52,204 nt of DNA. Source: Syncephalis plumigaleata (Eukaryota > Zoopagomycota > Zoopagomycetes > Zoopagales > Piptocephalidaceae). The stretch is from NCBI GenBank assembly GCA_025201365.1, contig JAIXMF010000056.1, positions 1 through 52,204 on the forward strand, read 5' to 3'. Below the pieces are notes generated by a model that did no database searches, was not told where the DNA came from, and was given only the letters and a program-made list of their open reading frames with translations. Made by a program: the position numbers and the translations under genes. Below, one piece after another: positions 11,920 through 23,722 of the stretch; the first letter of the stretch is position 1; every line of letters begins with the position of its first letter.

Positions 11920-12877
11920 CTTACGCCACAGACCTTTGACGTAGCATGAATAGACATTAAATGGATACACGCCGTATAAACAAACATATACATGGTTGTC
12001 ATTATTCATTTCCTCCCTCTTTCCCTTTCTATTCATGTATATACCTATATCTGTTTAGATACGCTATAATGCCTCAACGACCATATGATCGATACTACTA
12101 CTACTATTACTACTACATCTACTATTACACATACTTTTTCACCTATTATAGCGGCTATACGGAGCCGATCTGTGTTACGTTCCTTTTTCTGCTACTTTGT
12201 TACTGCTGTTGTTGTTGTTGTCACTGTGTTGTTGTTACTGTTGTTATTGTTAGCATTGTAGAAGCAGCTATAATACACGGCAATCTTGTAAACAAAGAGA
12301 GAATGAAGGGAAAGGGAAAGAGTGCGAGAAAGAAGTCATTCTACAACAACTATACTACCGTCCTCCACATCAAGTAATGCCGATCTATATTCATCTATCC
12401 TTCTCGCTTAGAAGCATTCCTCTGAAGCCTAACTGCCGTGTTCTCTCCTCATCTCTGTCCTTGTTCCTCCTGTAGTTGCATCGACATTATTCCTAATCCA
12501 TATCTCTATACTATTGATACTTGTCGAGTCTTTTCTTTTCTTTTCTTTTTGAACTAACACGCATATTGAGAATTACCTGTGTCTAGTATTATATCATATA
12601 TACATTTACTTGCTATAATTGATTTCCTTATTCCTGTTATCACGGGTGTGGATATACCGAATGTTATCACGTGTTTTTCCATCATTTATTGTTTGCTATA
12701 AAGCATTGTGCTACTACACTTGCACCTTTAACCATCAGCCTATCAACCGTCAACACTAGCAATTGCAATATACTCTATTCCACTTCTTATCTCTTCTCAT
12801 TATTAGCCTTCCCTTTGTTATTATTGTGATATCCCTCATAAATACATACGATTGACTTGACTAGTCGTGTTCTTACC
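11920..12877 (+). promoter_or_regulatory. Intergenic region, GSK3 3' end / ETF-QO promoter
   Basis: Nothing here looks coding. It holds microsatellite-like runs of TAC/TAT at about 12092-12130 and TTG at 12205-12250, then pyrimidine-rich sequence up to the ETF-QO start. A 138-codon open frame at 11961-12377 consists mostly of Tyr, Cys, Val and Leu read from these runs. Confidence 0.45.
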
Positions 12878-15451
12878 ATGTTGCAACGCGTTATTAGTCG
12901 TCAAACGACGACGACAAGTGCGCGCTGTCTAAGCACACCTTTGAAACAGTTAACACGTAAGCGTTTGCCAATCTCGACTCATCGTTCGTTAGCGTACCTT
13001 GCAAGTACAAGCAGTGTCAATGGTCAATACCGACCACTATCGTCTTTAATTACGCGTGTGCCAGCAGCATCACGCTCGTTACACACCACACGAGCCACTC
13101 ATGATGCCGCTGAAGAGTCAGACCCTCGTCTAACGGAGGAACGATTCGTCGACGAGGCTGATGTGGTTATCGTGGGTGGTGGTCCTGCCGGTCTATCCGC
13201 TGCCATTCGATTAAAGCAGCTCGAACAGGAGACCGGTAAAGAGTTACGCGTTGTTGTAGTAGAGAAGGCCGGTGCCATTGGTAAATATCCTATTAGTAGT
13301 CATCGTGTAAGTCATACTAGATTATACTTATTCGTGTATTAGGTGCTCATACGTTATCGGGTGCTGTATTGGAACCGAGAGCACTCAATGAATTGTTGCC
13401 CAATTGGAAGGAACTTGGTGTAAGCTATTGACAAACATCTGTATACATATAGTGATATTGATATACGGATATAGGCACCGTTAAATCAACCAGTTAAAGA
13501 GGACCACTTTTATTTCTTGACGCAAGAGTACGCCATTCCTATGCCACATCCACCTCCAATGCAAAATACAGGCAACTACATTGTTAGTCTGAGTAACTTT
13601 GTTAAATGGCTTGGTGATCAAGCAGAGTCAATGGGCGTTGAAGTGTACGCAGGTTATGGTGGCAGAGAAGTAAGTGATTGTCATTACTAGTAGCAATACT
13701 ATAGACTAAATATGATGATGTCGATCATAGGTGATCTACGACGATGCAGGCAACGTTAAAGGTATTGCCACCAATGATGTAGGCATTGACAAACAGGGCA
13801 AACCAAAGGTAATCTAATCTAATAGGTGGCAATGTAGAATAGATTGTGATTAACTTGTCATTTAATATATTAGGATAATTTTGAGCGTGGTATGGAGATT
13901 CACGGCAAAGTTACATTGTTCGCCGAGGGTTGTCATGGATCATTGACGAAGAAACTGATCAAGAAGTTTGATCTTCGTAAGGATTCTCAGCATCAAACGT
14001 ATGGCATTGGGCTTAAAGAGGTAGCTAATCATATTATATGCGATATGGTAGATGAAAGCATACTAATGTGCCGGTAAACTAGTTATGGGAGGTGGATCCT
14101 GCCAAATTCCGTCCTGGCTATGTAATGCACTCGATGGGCTGGCCACTCGATCTGGGCACGTATGGTGGTTCGTTCATGTATCACTTTGAGGATAATCTCG
14201 TTAGTCTAGGTCTAGTGGTAGGGTTAGACTATCAGAACCCATATTTGAATCCATACAAGGAATTCCAGGTAGGATATATATATTAGGTAGTTGTTATTAT
14301 TACATGATTACTTATACTCGATGATATAAGCGTATGAAATTACATCCAAAGTTCAAATCCGTCCTTGAAGGTGGTCGTTGTATTGCTTATGGTGCTCGTG
14401 CACTCAATGAAGGTGGCTTACAAGTGAGTGTTTATTATGGGTTGATTAGCAAGTGTGCTCATCTAGTTGAATGTACTAATGATTACGCTATGTATACAGT
14501 CTGTGCCAAAACTATACTTCCCAGGGGGTGCGTTGATTGGTTGTTCGGCAGGTTTCGTCAATGTACCAAAAGTCAAGGGAACACATACTGCCATGAAGAC
14601 AGGTGAGCACTCGTGCATGAATCCATTACAAACAAGCTATAATAGTAATCGATGGATGTGGATGTTATCATTTAGCTATGATGGCTGCTGAATCTACATT
14701 CAAGGCTCTCACTTCGGAAACAGCATCTGATGCTCCTGTCGTGCTATCCGACTATGAGGAAGCATTCAAGAAGTCATGGGTATACGACGAGTTGTACGAG
14801 GTGCGTAATGTCCGTCCGTCATTCCACGGGCCATTAGGTTTCTTAGGTGGTGTTATGTGGAGTGGCATCGACACGACCATACTACGTGGACGTGCTCCAT
14901 TCACATTCCCTCATCCCAAGCCAGACTATGCCATGCTGACACCGGCCAGGTAAGCGTGGATACGATCATCAAATAGAATGACATGTAGCTGATTACCCTT
15001 GCTTACCTCTTATGTGACGATTAGTCAAGCTAAGAAGATTGAATACGAAAAGCCTGATGGTGTCATCACATTCGAGCTACTGGAGAATCTATCGCGTTCC
15101 GGCACTAATCACGAGGAGGATCAACCGTCGCATTTGGTATTGAGAAACAAATCAGTGCCGGTAGAACGTAACTTGCAAGTATTCGATGGACCAGAGGGTC
15201 GATTCTGTCCTGGTAAGACAATACACACCCATATAAAGAATGATGTGATTGCTGATCAATGTACCATATTCGTATGATTAGCTGGTGTCTATGAATTCGT
15301 TGACGATGAGAAACATCCAGGAGAGAAGCGTCTACAAATAAATGCGCAGAATTGCCTACACTGCAAGACATGCGACATCAAGGATCCATCGCAAAACATT
15401 GACTGGACAGTACCTGAAGGTGGAGGTGGTCCACAATACAACTACACGTAA
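12878..15451 (+). CDS. CIR2: Electron transfer flavoprotein-ubiquinone oxidoreductase, mitochondrial
   Basis: Eleven exons: 12878-13280, 13343-13419, 13475-13669, 13731-13808, 13874-14020, 14083-14268, 14331-14423, 14500-14602, 14676-14949, 15025-15212, 15282-15451; 637 aa. ETF-QO is the inner-membrane FAD/4Fe-4S enzyme that passes electrons from the flavoprotein ETF, reduced by fatty-acid and amino-acid dehydrogenases, to ubiquinone. The first ~85 residues form an Arg/Ser/Thr-rich targeting peptide. Then come the dinucleotide-binding GGGPAG (100-105), the ubiquinone-domain [15 protein letters not shown], and near the C-terminus the cluster cysteines FCPAGVYEF and [12 protein letters not shown], followed by [14 protein letters not shown], a strong family signature. 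The ATG at 12878 is the first in frame. Yeast calls this gene CIR2; animals, ETFDH. Confidence 0.96.
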
Positions 15452-15811
15452 CCTGTTAATAAAGTAAAAGGATATCATCAATGATTGCTATCCTATTGAT
15501 TCAAGCTTTATTTTATACGTGCAAAATAATTGAATAAACATGACTTGCCTCTATCGAGTAATGTTGCCCTGAACTCCTCTATTTGCATTAACACACCATT
15601 TTGTATTATAGATTAGTTTCCATTTTAGTATAATAAATTACCAAAACAAATAGATTAGACAATCTCCGCTTGAATTGGAAATGGATTTTCACTATGCTTT
15701 TTGGTATTTAATCAACAATTTACGTATTATCAGCTGGCAGTATTATTTATTCCTTTCATACACGCTACCATCCTCCTATTCTCCCTTACATTCTACACGC
15801 AATATCAAGTC
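15452..15811 (+). promoter_or_regulatory. Short intergenic region with AATAAA
   Basis: AATAAA at 15459-15464, just after the ETF-QO stop, is the likely poly(A) signal. The rest is AT-rich and must contain the promoter of the downstream phosphatase. No other structure was seen. Confidence 0.4.
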
Positions 15812-17564
15812 ATGAAACATCTATCCTGTATAATATTGACAGCTGGTCTGTTCAATAGTTTATATATCGCGGCTGTCTGTGCATTGGCCACACCTGCCAC
15901 ACCTCCTACCGCACAACTGAAAGCGAAAGGACAAGCGGATACACTCGTAGTTGGCTATTTCAACCCATCGAGCAACTCGGGAACACAAGTCAAACTATCC
16001 GCTACTCCCTATGGATCTGGTATCCTATTGACAGGCACTCCTAATGCAGCCACCGCTGGTTCTGCTCAAACATGTCAAATCTCCACTAGTCAGATAGTTT
16101 GGAACAATCTAGCAAAGATATTGCTGGATGTAACCACCGGTCCTAAAGATAACGCATGGACACTTGCCTTCAAGTATGGATATGACATGCCACCGGTGAT
16201 CGCGGACAAGACTAGTCGGTATATCCCGGCTCATCTTCTTGTGGCTGAACCGAATCTTACGGGAGGCACGCAGAACTTGACTGTATCCGGTCAATCCATA
16301 GAGATTGGCGATGATAGTGGTATACGCTACACGGGAACACCGCTCTTTGCCATCGATTGCAATACCAGTGTGGATAGCACAACAACATCTAGTACAACAA
16401 CTAGTGCAACAAATAGTACCAGTAATGATGATGGTGGTGAGGAGGCAACTTCTTCAACGTGGTATGATGCCAATCATCAAAGCTTCAAAAAGACTTCAGC
16501 TCTTATGAGGCGTCGTGTAGTAGCGGTGGGTGATCTACACGGTGATGCAAAGAACAGTCTAGCTGTGTTCAGGATGGCCGGACTAATCGATGCGAATGAT
16601 CGTTGGATCGCTAAGGATACGGTGTTCGTACAAACAGTATGTGTAACGAGTGCAGTTATAGTTTGATTATGCTTACCTATAATGAATCTAGGGCGATGTT
16701 ATTGATCGTGGACCGGATACCATCAAGTTATTGACATTCCTCGAGTCATTGGCCGTTCAAGCTAGGAAAACAGGAGGGCGGGTAATCATTATAGTTTATT
16801 ACAATCTAGCAAGCAACTAATTAGCAATGGGTTAGGTTATTCAAATCCTTGGTAATCATGAATTAATGAATATCGGCGGTGAGACAAAGCATGTTTCTGA
16901 TGCGGATTTCCAAACATTCTCCGGCAAGGATAAGCGGAAACTTGCATTTCAACAGAGTGGCAAGCTGGGCAAACGTCTATTCAAGCTACCGGTAGTGCAT
17001 CGGGTGGCCGATACCGTATTCGCTCATGGTGGCATATCGGTGAAATGGGCAACTACCGGATTACGAGTGACGAATCGACAAGCCACCGAGCTAATGCCCG
17101 ACTACGCCGAGAAGGGCGAGAATTTAGATGGCTATGACGCTTCGGTGCTAGGACCAGCGGGTCCCGCATGGTATCGTGACTTTGCCAAAGAAGATGAATC
17201 CAAAGTGTGCAAGGATATCGCTGCAGCCTTGAAGGCATTAGGCGTGAAACGTATGGTGGTGGGACATACATTCCAGAAGAATGGCGAGGTACTATCACGC
17301 TGCGACAACACGTTCATTGTCATTGATGTCGGTATCTCGCAGTATGCTCGAGAGGCCAAGGAGTTAACCGAGCCATCATCGCATAGAGCATTGGAGATTT
17401 TGCCGGATGGTACTGTTAATATTATCACGCCTGAAGGACGTACTGCTCTAAAGAGTGGAGGCAAAGCTGAAGCTGAAGACGAAGATGAAGATAAACCGAA
17501 AGAGAAATCGAAAGATAAAAGCAAAAAGAAGGATAAAGGCAAGGATAAAGACGAAGATGAATAA
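15812..17564 (+). CDS. Secreted Shewanella-like (SLP) metallophosphatase
   Basis: Exons: 15812-16636, 16692-16781, 16836-17564; 547 aa. The N-terminus is a good signal peptide (about 26 residues, ending near VCALA), followed by about 200 residues of unassigned, probably beta-rich sequence with a Thr/Ser-rich linker. The catalytic domain has the calcineurin-like two-metal motifs in order: GDLHGD (240-245), GDVIDRG (276-282), GNHE (311-314), AHGG and GHT. This GDLHGD...GDVIDRG arrangement is that of the Shewanella-like protein phosphatases. The C-terminal ~35 residues are an unusual Asp/Glu-Lys tail (KEKSKDKSKKKDKGKDKDED). The substrate is unknown. The start was chosen at 15812 because the signal peptide begins there; the frame is open further upstream without another ATG. 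Confidence 0.85.
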
Positions 17565-17816
17565 ACGAGCTTGTAGAAAGGCAGTCAACTAAGTTTGTCT
17601 TACTACGCGTAAAATAGATCTGATTAACATTTACAGTGTATAAATATGTCATTTATCGTTCTGTTATGCATTAGTATTATTGCTTAGTTATTGTTTGTAG
17701 CAAGTCAATGCACGCAGTATTGTACAAATAATGATGTATATCTAAGCATATCACATTGCTAGATTCTTTAATTGCAAATGACATGATCATTTAGTAGTTA
17801 TTTATTAATAAAGTCA

Positions 17817-18488
17817 CTAGAATTTATCATAGACACGTCCATCATTACGTGACTGAGCTCCTCCAGGTATAGTAATAACTGGACTATTCACATAATGAAC
17901 ACGACCATTATCGCCATTATTGTGGACCCATTCTCCGATACGAGGAGTGTTAGGCATGTTGGCCACCACCACACGCTGACCGGTCACACTACCATTGGCA
18001 GGACCGTTGATTTTGACATCGGCGCAATTCATGTAATATTCACGATTGCCCTTTGAGTTAACCCAGCTCCAGCTGAGCACTGCATTGCCGGCAGGAGCAC
18101 CGGATGGAAGTGGCACCTTAAAACTGAGTCCATCGAGGAAGCATCTCTCGAAGACAGTCTTTAACACGACAAAGTTCTTGTTATCGTAGGACAGGCCGAA
18201 TTGACAATGGCCACCCATATGTGTGTTGATTTTCTTGAAGCTAACGTCGATCATTTGACCGGCATTATAGGTGGCAACAATAGGACCACGATCCTTATGG
18301 CGACATGGAAGATCACCGGGGAACTGGGCAAAGTTAAGCGGCGACTCCAAGTTGTAATCGACCGGATAACCCTTGTTGTCCCAGGCACCACGAGCCGGTG
18401 GATTCTCCATACTCATATGGCCTAGCACGCCGTCAATGGCACTGAGAGCAATGATGGCAACGGAGATGATGTGGGTCCAAGCGATCAT
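17817..18488 (-). CDS. AA11-like lytic polysaccharide monooxygenase, secreted
   Basis: Intronless, 223 aa. A 23-residue signal peptide ends in DGVLG, so cleavage exposes His24 as the first residue of HMSMENPPARG. A free N-terminal His is required for the copper 'histidine brace' of LPMOs. A second candidate brace His lies in HMGGHCQFGLSYD. The stretch SWVNSKGNREYYMNCADV matches the WxNxxGNREMYMNC-type signature of AA11 enzymes, which oxidatively cleave chitin. Four cysteines (DLPC, GHCQF, ERCF, MNCAD) allow two disulfides. No carbohydrate-binding module or GPI signal follows. Related secreted proteins in early-diverging fungi are often annotated as chitin-binding type-4, so AA11 versus a sister family is not certain. 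It may remodel the fungus's own wall or attack external chitin. Confidence 0.8.
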   Translation of the reverse strand: MIAWTHIISVAIIALSAIDGVLGHMSMENPPARGAWDNKGYPVDYNLESPLNFAQFPGDLPCRHKDRGPIVATYNAGQMIDVSFKKINTHMGGHCQFGLSYDNKNFVVLKTVFERCFLDGLSFKVPLPSGAPAGNAVLSWSWVNSKGNREYYMNCADVKINGPANGSVTGQRVVVANMPNTPRIGEWVHNNGDNGRVHYVNSPVITIPGGAQSRNDGRVYDKF

Positions 18489-19536
18489 GGTTGTAGTAGT
18501 AACAAATAAAGAAGATTGATAAGCGTAAATGGCAAGTAAGTAGATGTGGCTGTCCGAGGAATTGTTTTGCTCAGCAAGTTATCGTTCGCGTTGTGAGTAG
18601 ATCGCTGGTAAGGCAATGGAGTAGATATTGAATGTTGTTTTGAATACTGCTATGAAGATGTCGAGATATTTGTTGGCTTTATAGTGATGTTTGAACATCA
18701 CAAGCAGTATGATATGCTAGCATGGAGTGGTCATATTGGAGTGAGCGAATTTCCAACCATGACATAGTACGGTAAGTTAAGGCCCAATAACATTTCGTAG
18801 CATTATTCGACCGGTCGGATAATGTGATGTGTTATTAAGGCCTTTCCTTTATGATATATAATGAGAACAAGGTATTTCATTAATGGTACAGCGAATAACC
18901 GGTTATTTGAACTGTTGGTTGAGGGAATTAATTAATCACGCAGCTGCAAATGGTATTATCAGTTGTTGTACACGACAAGCTGTACTATACCGTGTTAATG
19001 AGTAGGACGGCTAGTATTGCTAATATATAAAGTATAGCATGCATGATTGGATTATAGTTGCAGCATTGATCGATGTTATAGTGTAGTATTCTATCTTTAT
19101 TGAGGTAGCATGATGTGTTGACCTTGTATTACAACCGAATTGTTGGAATTAGGAAAACTGGTTTTGTATTGTACTAAACTGAATAGCATACCTACATTGT
19201 AGCCTTTATGGGTTACACACAAGCATGCATGTATACATGTAAATATACGTGTATCCTATTCTTCATTAATACGGTGAAACTATCAGGCAGAGAACGAGGT
19301 GAAGAGGTCATGGAACATGCTGCCTTTACCATTATTCATAAAGTCGTATATTAATAATTAGTTGCATTAAATTGTAAACATTTATCCGAATCACCGGTAT
19401 TGAAGCAATATAGCATGATGGAAGAAAAGCAAGCAATAAACAATAATGATCATGGATGACATGCATCAGAGAGGATAGTAGTTGATAAGTGCATGTCATG
19501 TCATATATTGTATTTATTCATAGACTAGATAGTAGA
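18489..19536 (-). promoter_or_regulatory. Intergenic region upstream of the LPMO gene
   Basis: AT-rich 1-kb region holding the LPMO promoter and the 3' UTR of the TMEM62 gene, both on the minus strand. No open frame over 60 codons and no RNA gene was recognised. Confidence 0.4.
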
Positions 19537-21974
19537 CTAGTCATGTTTTAAGGATTCAGTACTGAATGTATTTGTACCATTACGAGTAGTCTTACTCGTT
19601 GTGACATTATTGGTTGCATGTTCACGATAAATAGTGGAGGAGAAGCCGTATCGCCATACCAGCAAAGCCTGAATGACCACCCACCAGGATGTGCCGATGC
19701 CGCCTACTACTGATGGCCAGCGTCCAATACGCCATGAGGATACGTGCCACATTGTCTGCAATAGGAGGCACAACACGACACAGAAACGTATGGCGATGTT
19801 ACGAGAATAGGGACGAGCGGTGATGGGGTGTTTCGCACTAAATGACGAGGCAAGGTCAACGTCGCCGATAGCCACAACAATGTAGACGAGCACCCAGAAC
19901 TCGAGCAATCCTAGTTGCACGGTAGGCATGGCCCATGTATCCAGCATGGGAATCCAACGATGATCAACCCATACACCGTACAGGTATACCCAGGATAGAC
20001 CAAGGTCGACATTATAGAATAGTAGGGCGGGACATAATGGCATACAGATGATCCATAGGAAATGGCTATAGATGGCGACCCAAGCCACTGGCTGATCTGT
20101 AATGGCGTAGACACGATGACACCATCGTAGTATTAGTGTTTGACACACTTTGATGACACGTTGATGTAAATACGACACGGGTTGCAATTGCACACGACGT
20201 AGATTGTCAAGTGAACGGTGTCGCCACTGGATATCTCGATTGGTTATGGCCAAATAGGAGAGATGAAGCTGCGGTCCCAGGAATACCAGAGTAATCAGTG
20301 CAAATAGACACAGGAACCAACGACGGAACTATTAGGCGGGCAGATGAGTGAGCTATTGTAGATGCATGTTCGCTGCTACTTACGAAATTCTCAAAGTGTG
20401 ACTGAATAATGAGGCTACTCCAGCCGGCGTCCAATTCTTCCCGTTCGCCATCTACACGGAATGTCACCGTGTCCTCACCTACACGCCCTTGCTTATCCAT
20501 GGCCACAATACGCATTTCATGCGGCTGTTGATCGTTATACTCTAGCGCAGACCATGGTGCCGTCCATAGGGGAATATACTCGCCAGGAGGATCGTCACGC
20601 GAGCCACGACCCGTATACTTCATGGCACTTTTAGCTATGCCGTCAATGTAGATGCTCACCTCCACCAGTTCCGTGTCGGCAAACACCAGCGCTCTAATGT
20701 GTGTACTACGTGCGATACGCGAAACAGGTTCACGATCCGGCATGATGTAGCGAGCATCCTTTGGATTGGTAATGAGTACAACAGGCGAGGATGCCTCTTT
20801 CTCGGGTAGTTCGGCCGAGATGATTGGCATAGGAATCTCGGGTATCTCCAGTATTCTATCCACCGTACTAATCATATCATGATCGATGGCTAATATACGA
20901 TAGCTGGCGGTCAATTTGAGATCGGGCAGTTCCAACTCCATGAATCCGGTGGGTTTGTAACCTTGCAGCATGTCGCCTAGTCCACCCGCTAATCGATGCA
21001 AGTGTCCGCGTAAATAGACGCTGATACCTTGAGATAACTCATCGAATGTACGTCCATCGGATGTAATACCAAATACAGTGGTAGTTACCGGATAGTGACT
21101 TAGTAGGAAAGTATGCTGTGACGATCGAGTCTTCTCTAATGACTCGGCGAGTATGTTCATTTCATTCGTGTCCATATAACCAAAGAAGTTGTACAAGCGT
21201 GCAGGACCGAATTGAGGACAACCATCGATGGCTACGAAGGAGTAGTTGCCAAAATCACGCTTCACGTCAAATGACCATCCGTTCTCGTGAGGAGAGGCAC
21301 CATATCGACGATAGTAGTTCTGTTTATCCTGCCAGCCGATAACACTGAAGCAATCGTGGTTACCACGTAGATCATGCCAGTATTGACCGTTCGCTTTATC
21401 TAATACACCCGATGACTATAGATGTATATATACATATGTATTATTATTAGATGTATAATGGAATAGCACGATTACCTTTAATAATCGATGATATGTCTGC
21501 CATTCATCTTCAAACTGCACACCAGCCAGGACTCGTTCGCTTTTAGCATCGGTTAAATCTCCCGTGACCACCACAAAGGAGGGCGATATCAAGGGAAGTG
21601 TCGTTTGAAGGAAGTGCATCAGGTGAGCCACACCACCTACCGTGTGGTACCGACTGATATGTAAATCGCTAATCTACTTGTAGATATCAAGAAGAGAACA
21701 GAGTTATTGAATATCTATCTATTGTATAGGGTTATTACATGGATATTACCTGCATAAAATATAAGATATTATCTGGACTATCGCCTATAGTTACACTGTC
21801 GTTGGTCCAGCAAGATGCAAGTGGCGTGGTTGGCTTACGCGCTAGTGGCGACAGCTTATCTGGAGTAAGTGTGTCGCGTGCGTGCAAGTCCAGTCGATAT
21901 CCACAGAACCATGCTAGTATCGATATGGGAAGCCATGCAGCGGCAAGAATATGCCGTTTACGCTGAGTTAACAT
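19537..21974 (-). CDS. TMEM62: TMEM62-like membrane metallophosphoesterase
   Basis: Exons (minus strand): 21974-21750, 21673-21476, 21415-20384, 20328-19537; 748 aa. The N-terminus is a signal anchor (hydrophobic residues ~9-26 after MLTQRKRH). A calcineurin-like phosphoesterase domain follows: ISDLH (76-80), TGDLTDAK, EWQTY, GNHD (159-162), YNFFG, and GHLH (278-281). Next comes the TMEM62-specific beta domain with VVLITNPKDARY and STHIRALVF, then at least six hydrophobic helices at the C-terminus. The order and wording of these motifs match animal TMEM62, a membrane protein of unknown substrate, so this is orthology at family level, not a functional assignment. All metal-ligand motifs look intact, so it is probably catalytic on the lumenal or extracellular side. 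Confidence 0.88.
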
Positions 21975-22543
21975 AGTGCTAATGCGTGTTTGTTTGTTTG
22001 TTTGTTTATAGAAAAGTAGATTCGGTAAGGGAAGGACCGTATGAGCAAGCGTGATTTTCCTTCGTTGTACACGGTGATATTGACGTAGGCAAGAAACAAA
22101 TAATGAGAAAGATAGGAGGATAGAAATAGGATGCTCCCTTGTCACTCCTGTTGGTACAACCCTCTACTCTTTTTTATAGGCTATCGTAAATGGGCAATGT
22201 CAATACGGTTATACCAATGTCACCACATTATGACTATAGTAGCAATACTGGAAATGTCATATCTCTACTACATTACACCATTGACTAATGACTACAAGTG
22301 ATAGTAATAGAATATCCACGCTAATAATAGATGAAGGATAGTAAGTAGAGTAACAGGATGTAGTATAAGCACTTGTTTAATTGTGGAACAAGTTGTTACT
22401 GTTATAGAGATAAGCAGACATCATAAACAAATTCAATGTTTAATACACTTTATTGGCAAGCCCCAGCAACCATACACTGTAATCCATTTCATTCCTTATT
22501 CTACTCCCTCTATTCCTTTTATCTACGGAACTATATTCACATC
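21975..22543. promoter_or_regulatory. Divergent promoter region, TMEM62 / membrane-protein gene
   Basis: 569 bp between two divergent start codons. It contains a (GTTT)n run at about 21988-22006 and TATA-like AT-rich sequence. In-frame sequence upstream of the TMEM62 ATG has no further ATG. No gene was seen. Confidence 0.4.
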
Positions 22544-23596
22544 ATGTTAGGCAATATTCGTTTCGACTTTCTCGAAGATAGCAAGTAAGTGATTGTGTGT
22601 GTGTGTATATGACTGGAGCACTAGAGTCAATGAGTAGTTCACGCTGGATAGAACGATGACTACAGTACTAATATGGTTGACATTTATCATATCAATACTA
22701 AACTGCTCTTATACTACTGCTGTTGTTGTCGAATTAGTTATGGCGATCAGAGTTGGGCTAATCGTTTACGACATGCACGATTCTACAAGATAGTTTACGG
22801 TGCTGGTTTGAGTATAGCAGCTCTTGCTTGGATTATGGTAATTACCACTATATACGATATCTAAATAAATAAGGTAGCATAGCTAACCTTCTATATACTA
22901 TCTAGTCATTCGTGGAAAGCTGGCAAGTATTACTAGCTATGCAAATAGCATGTCCTGCTCGTATATATCTATCGTCTAACACACTAGTCTATACTATAGT
23001 GGCTCTGTTTTATTTGCTACCCTGCTTACCATTGGTGTTATTGTCGTGCCCATCGAGGCATTGGTTCGTTTATTGGCATTAGGTCGAGTGAGTGTTCAAT
23101 CGAATAGATATCAAGCATTATCTGGCATTGCCACTAATCAACATGGAATGTATAGCAATTCTTCGTATCAGTCATGGATGTAGGCGATTTGTCATTAGGC
23201 GTCATTATGATGATCATTACACTTGTTACAGCATGGGGAGAGTGCTCGTCGACCAAGCATCGTATAGCCGCATTGATGGCCGTGCTCTGTATAGCTCGTA
23301 ATGGTCTACAGCTTATTCGATTGTTGATGGCAGTTCGCAAGTAAGTGTACAGCATAATCATTGAATTACTCATTTATTAATCGTTGTATGTATATACGTA
23401 TGTATATGATAGAGATCAAAGAAATCGAAGTGCTCGTGAGGCTACCATCGAGTTTGCTGATGTACGCGGTTACTCAATGGAATCTGATAGGAATGATGGC
23501 GATTTCGCCTTAGGTGACAGTGATGATGATGACACGATGCCAAGTGGCAACAAGACGAAAAAACCACAAGGATCAGTTGGTGCACTACCCGTATAA
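22544..23596 (+). CDS. Uncharacterised small multi-pass membrane protein
   Basis: I do not recognise the family. The best in-frame model is 22544-22584, 22738-22837, 22883-22926, 23000-23087, 23156-23340, 23413-23596 (213 aa). It begins MLGNIRFDFLEDSNYGDQSW, has a first helix around KIVYGAGLSIAALAW, a second around VLFATLLTIGVIVV, a third around GVIMMIITLVTAW and a fourth around IAALMAVLCIARNGLQLIRL. It ends in a charged soluble tail of about 60 residues with an acidic run DSDDDD. Exon 3 is uncertain: a 45-nt intron is needed, and exon 4 could start at 22988 instead (four more residues). Reading exon 3 from 22906 gives a premature stop. That the gene is real is likely, because hydrophobic segments keep appearing in whichever frame the splices connect. 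Confidence 0.55.
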
Positions 23597-23722
23597 CGTA
23601 TTTGTGTTTGTAGTATTTCTTTATTATACTTGACAAATAAATTGACATATATTATATTCGTAGTTGGTATGTAATTCATCATAGTAACATCATGCTTATT
23701 CTCTAATACTAATACTAATACT

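Noticed and set aside
11961-12377. 138-codon open frame with a Tyr run and Cys run
   Set aside because: Its composition comes from TAC and TTG repeats between GSK3 and ETF-QO; no homology pattern.
22906-23080. Alternative exon of the small membrane protein read from 22906 without a further intron
   Set aside because: It is hydrophobic but hits a stop at about 23078-23080 and cannot connect to the downstream helices; the 22883 acceptor model keeps the frame.
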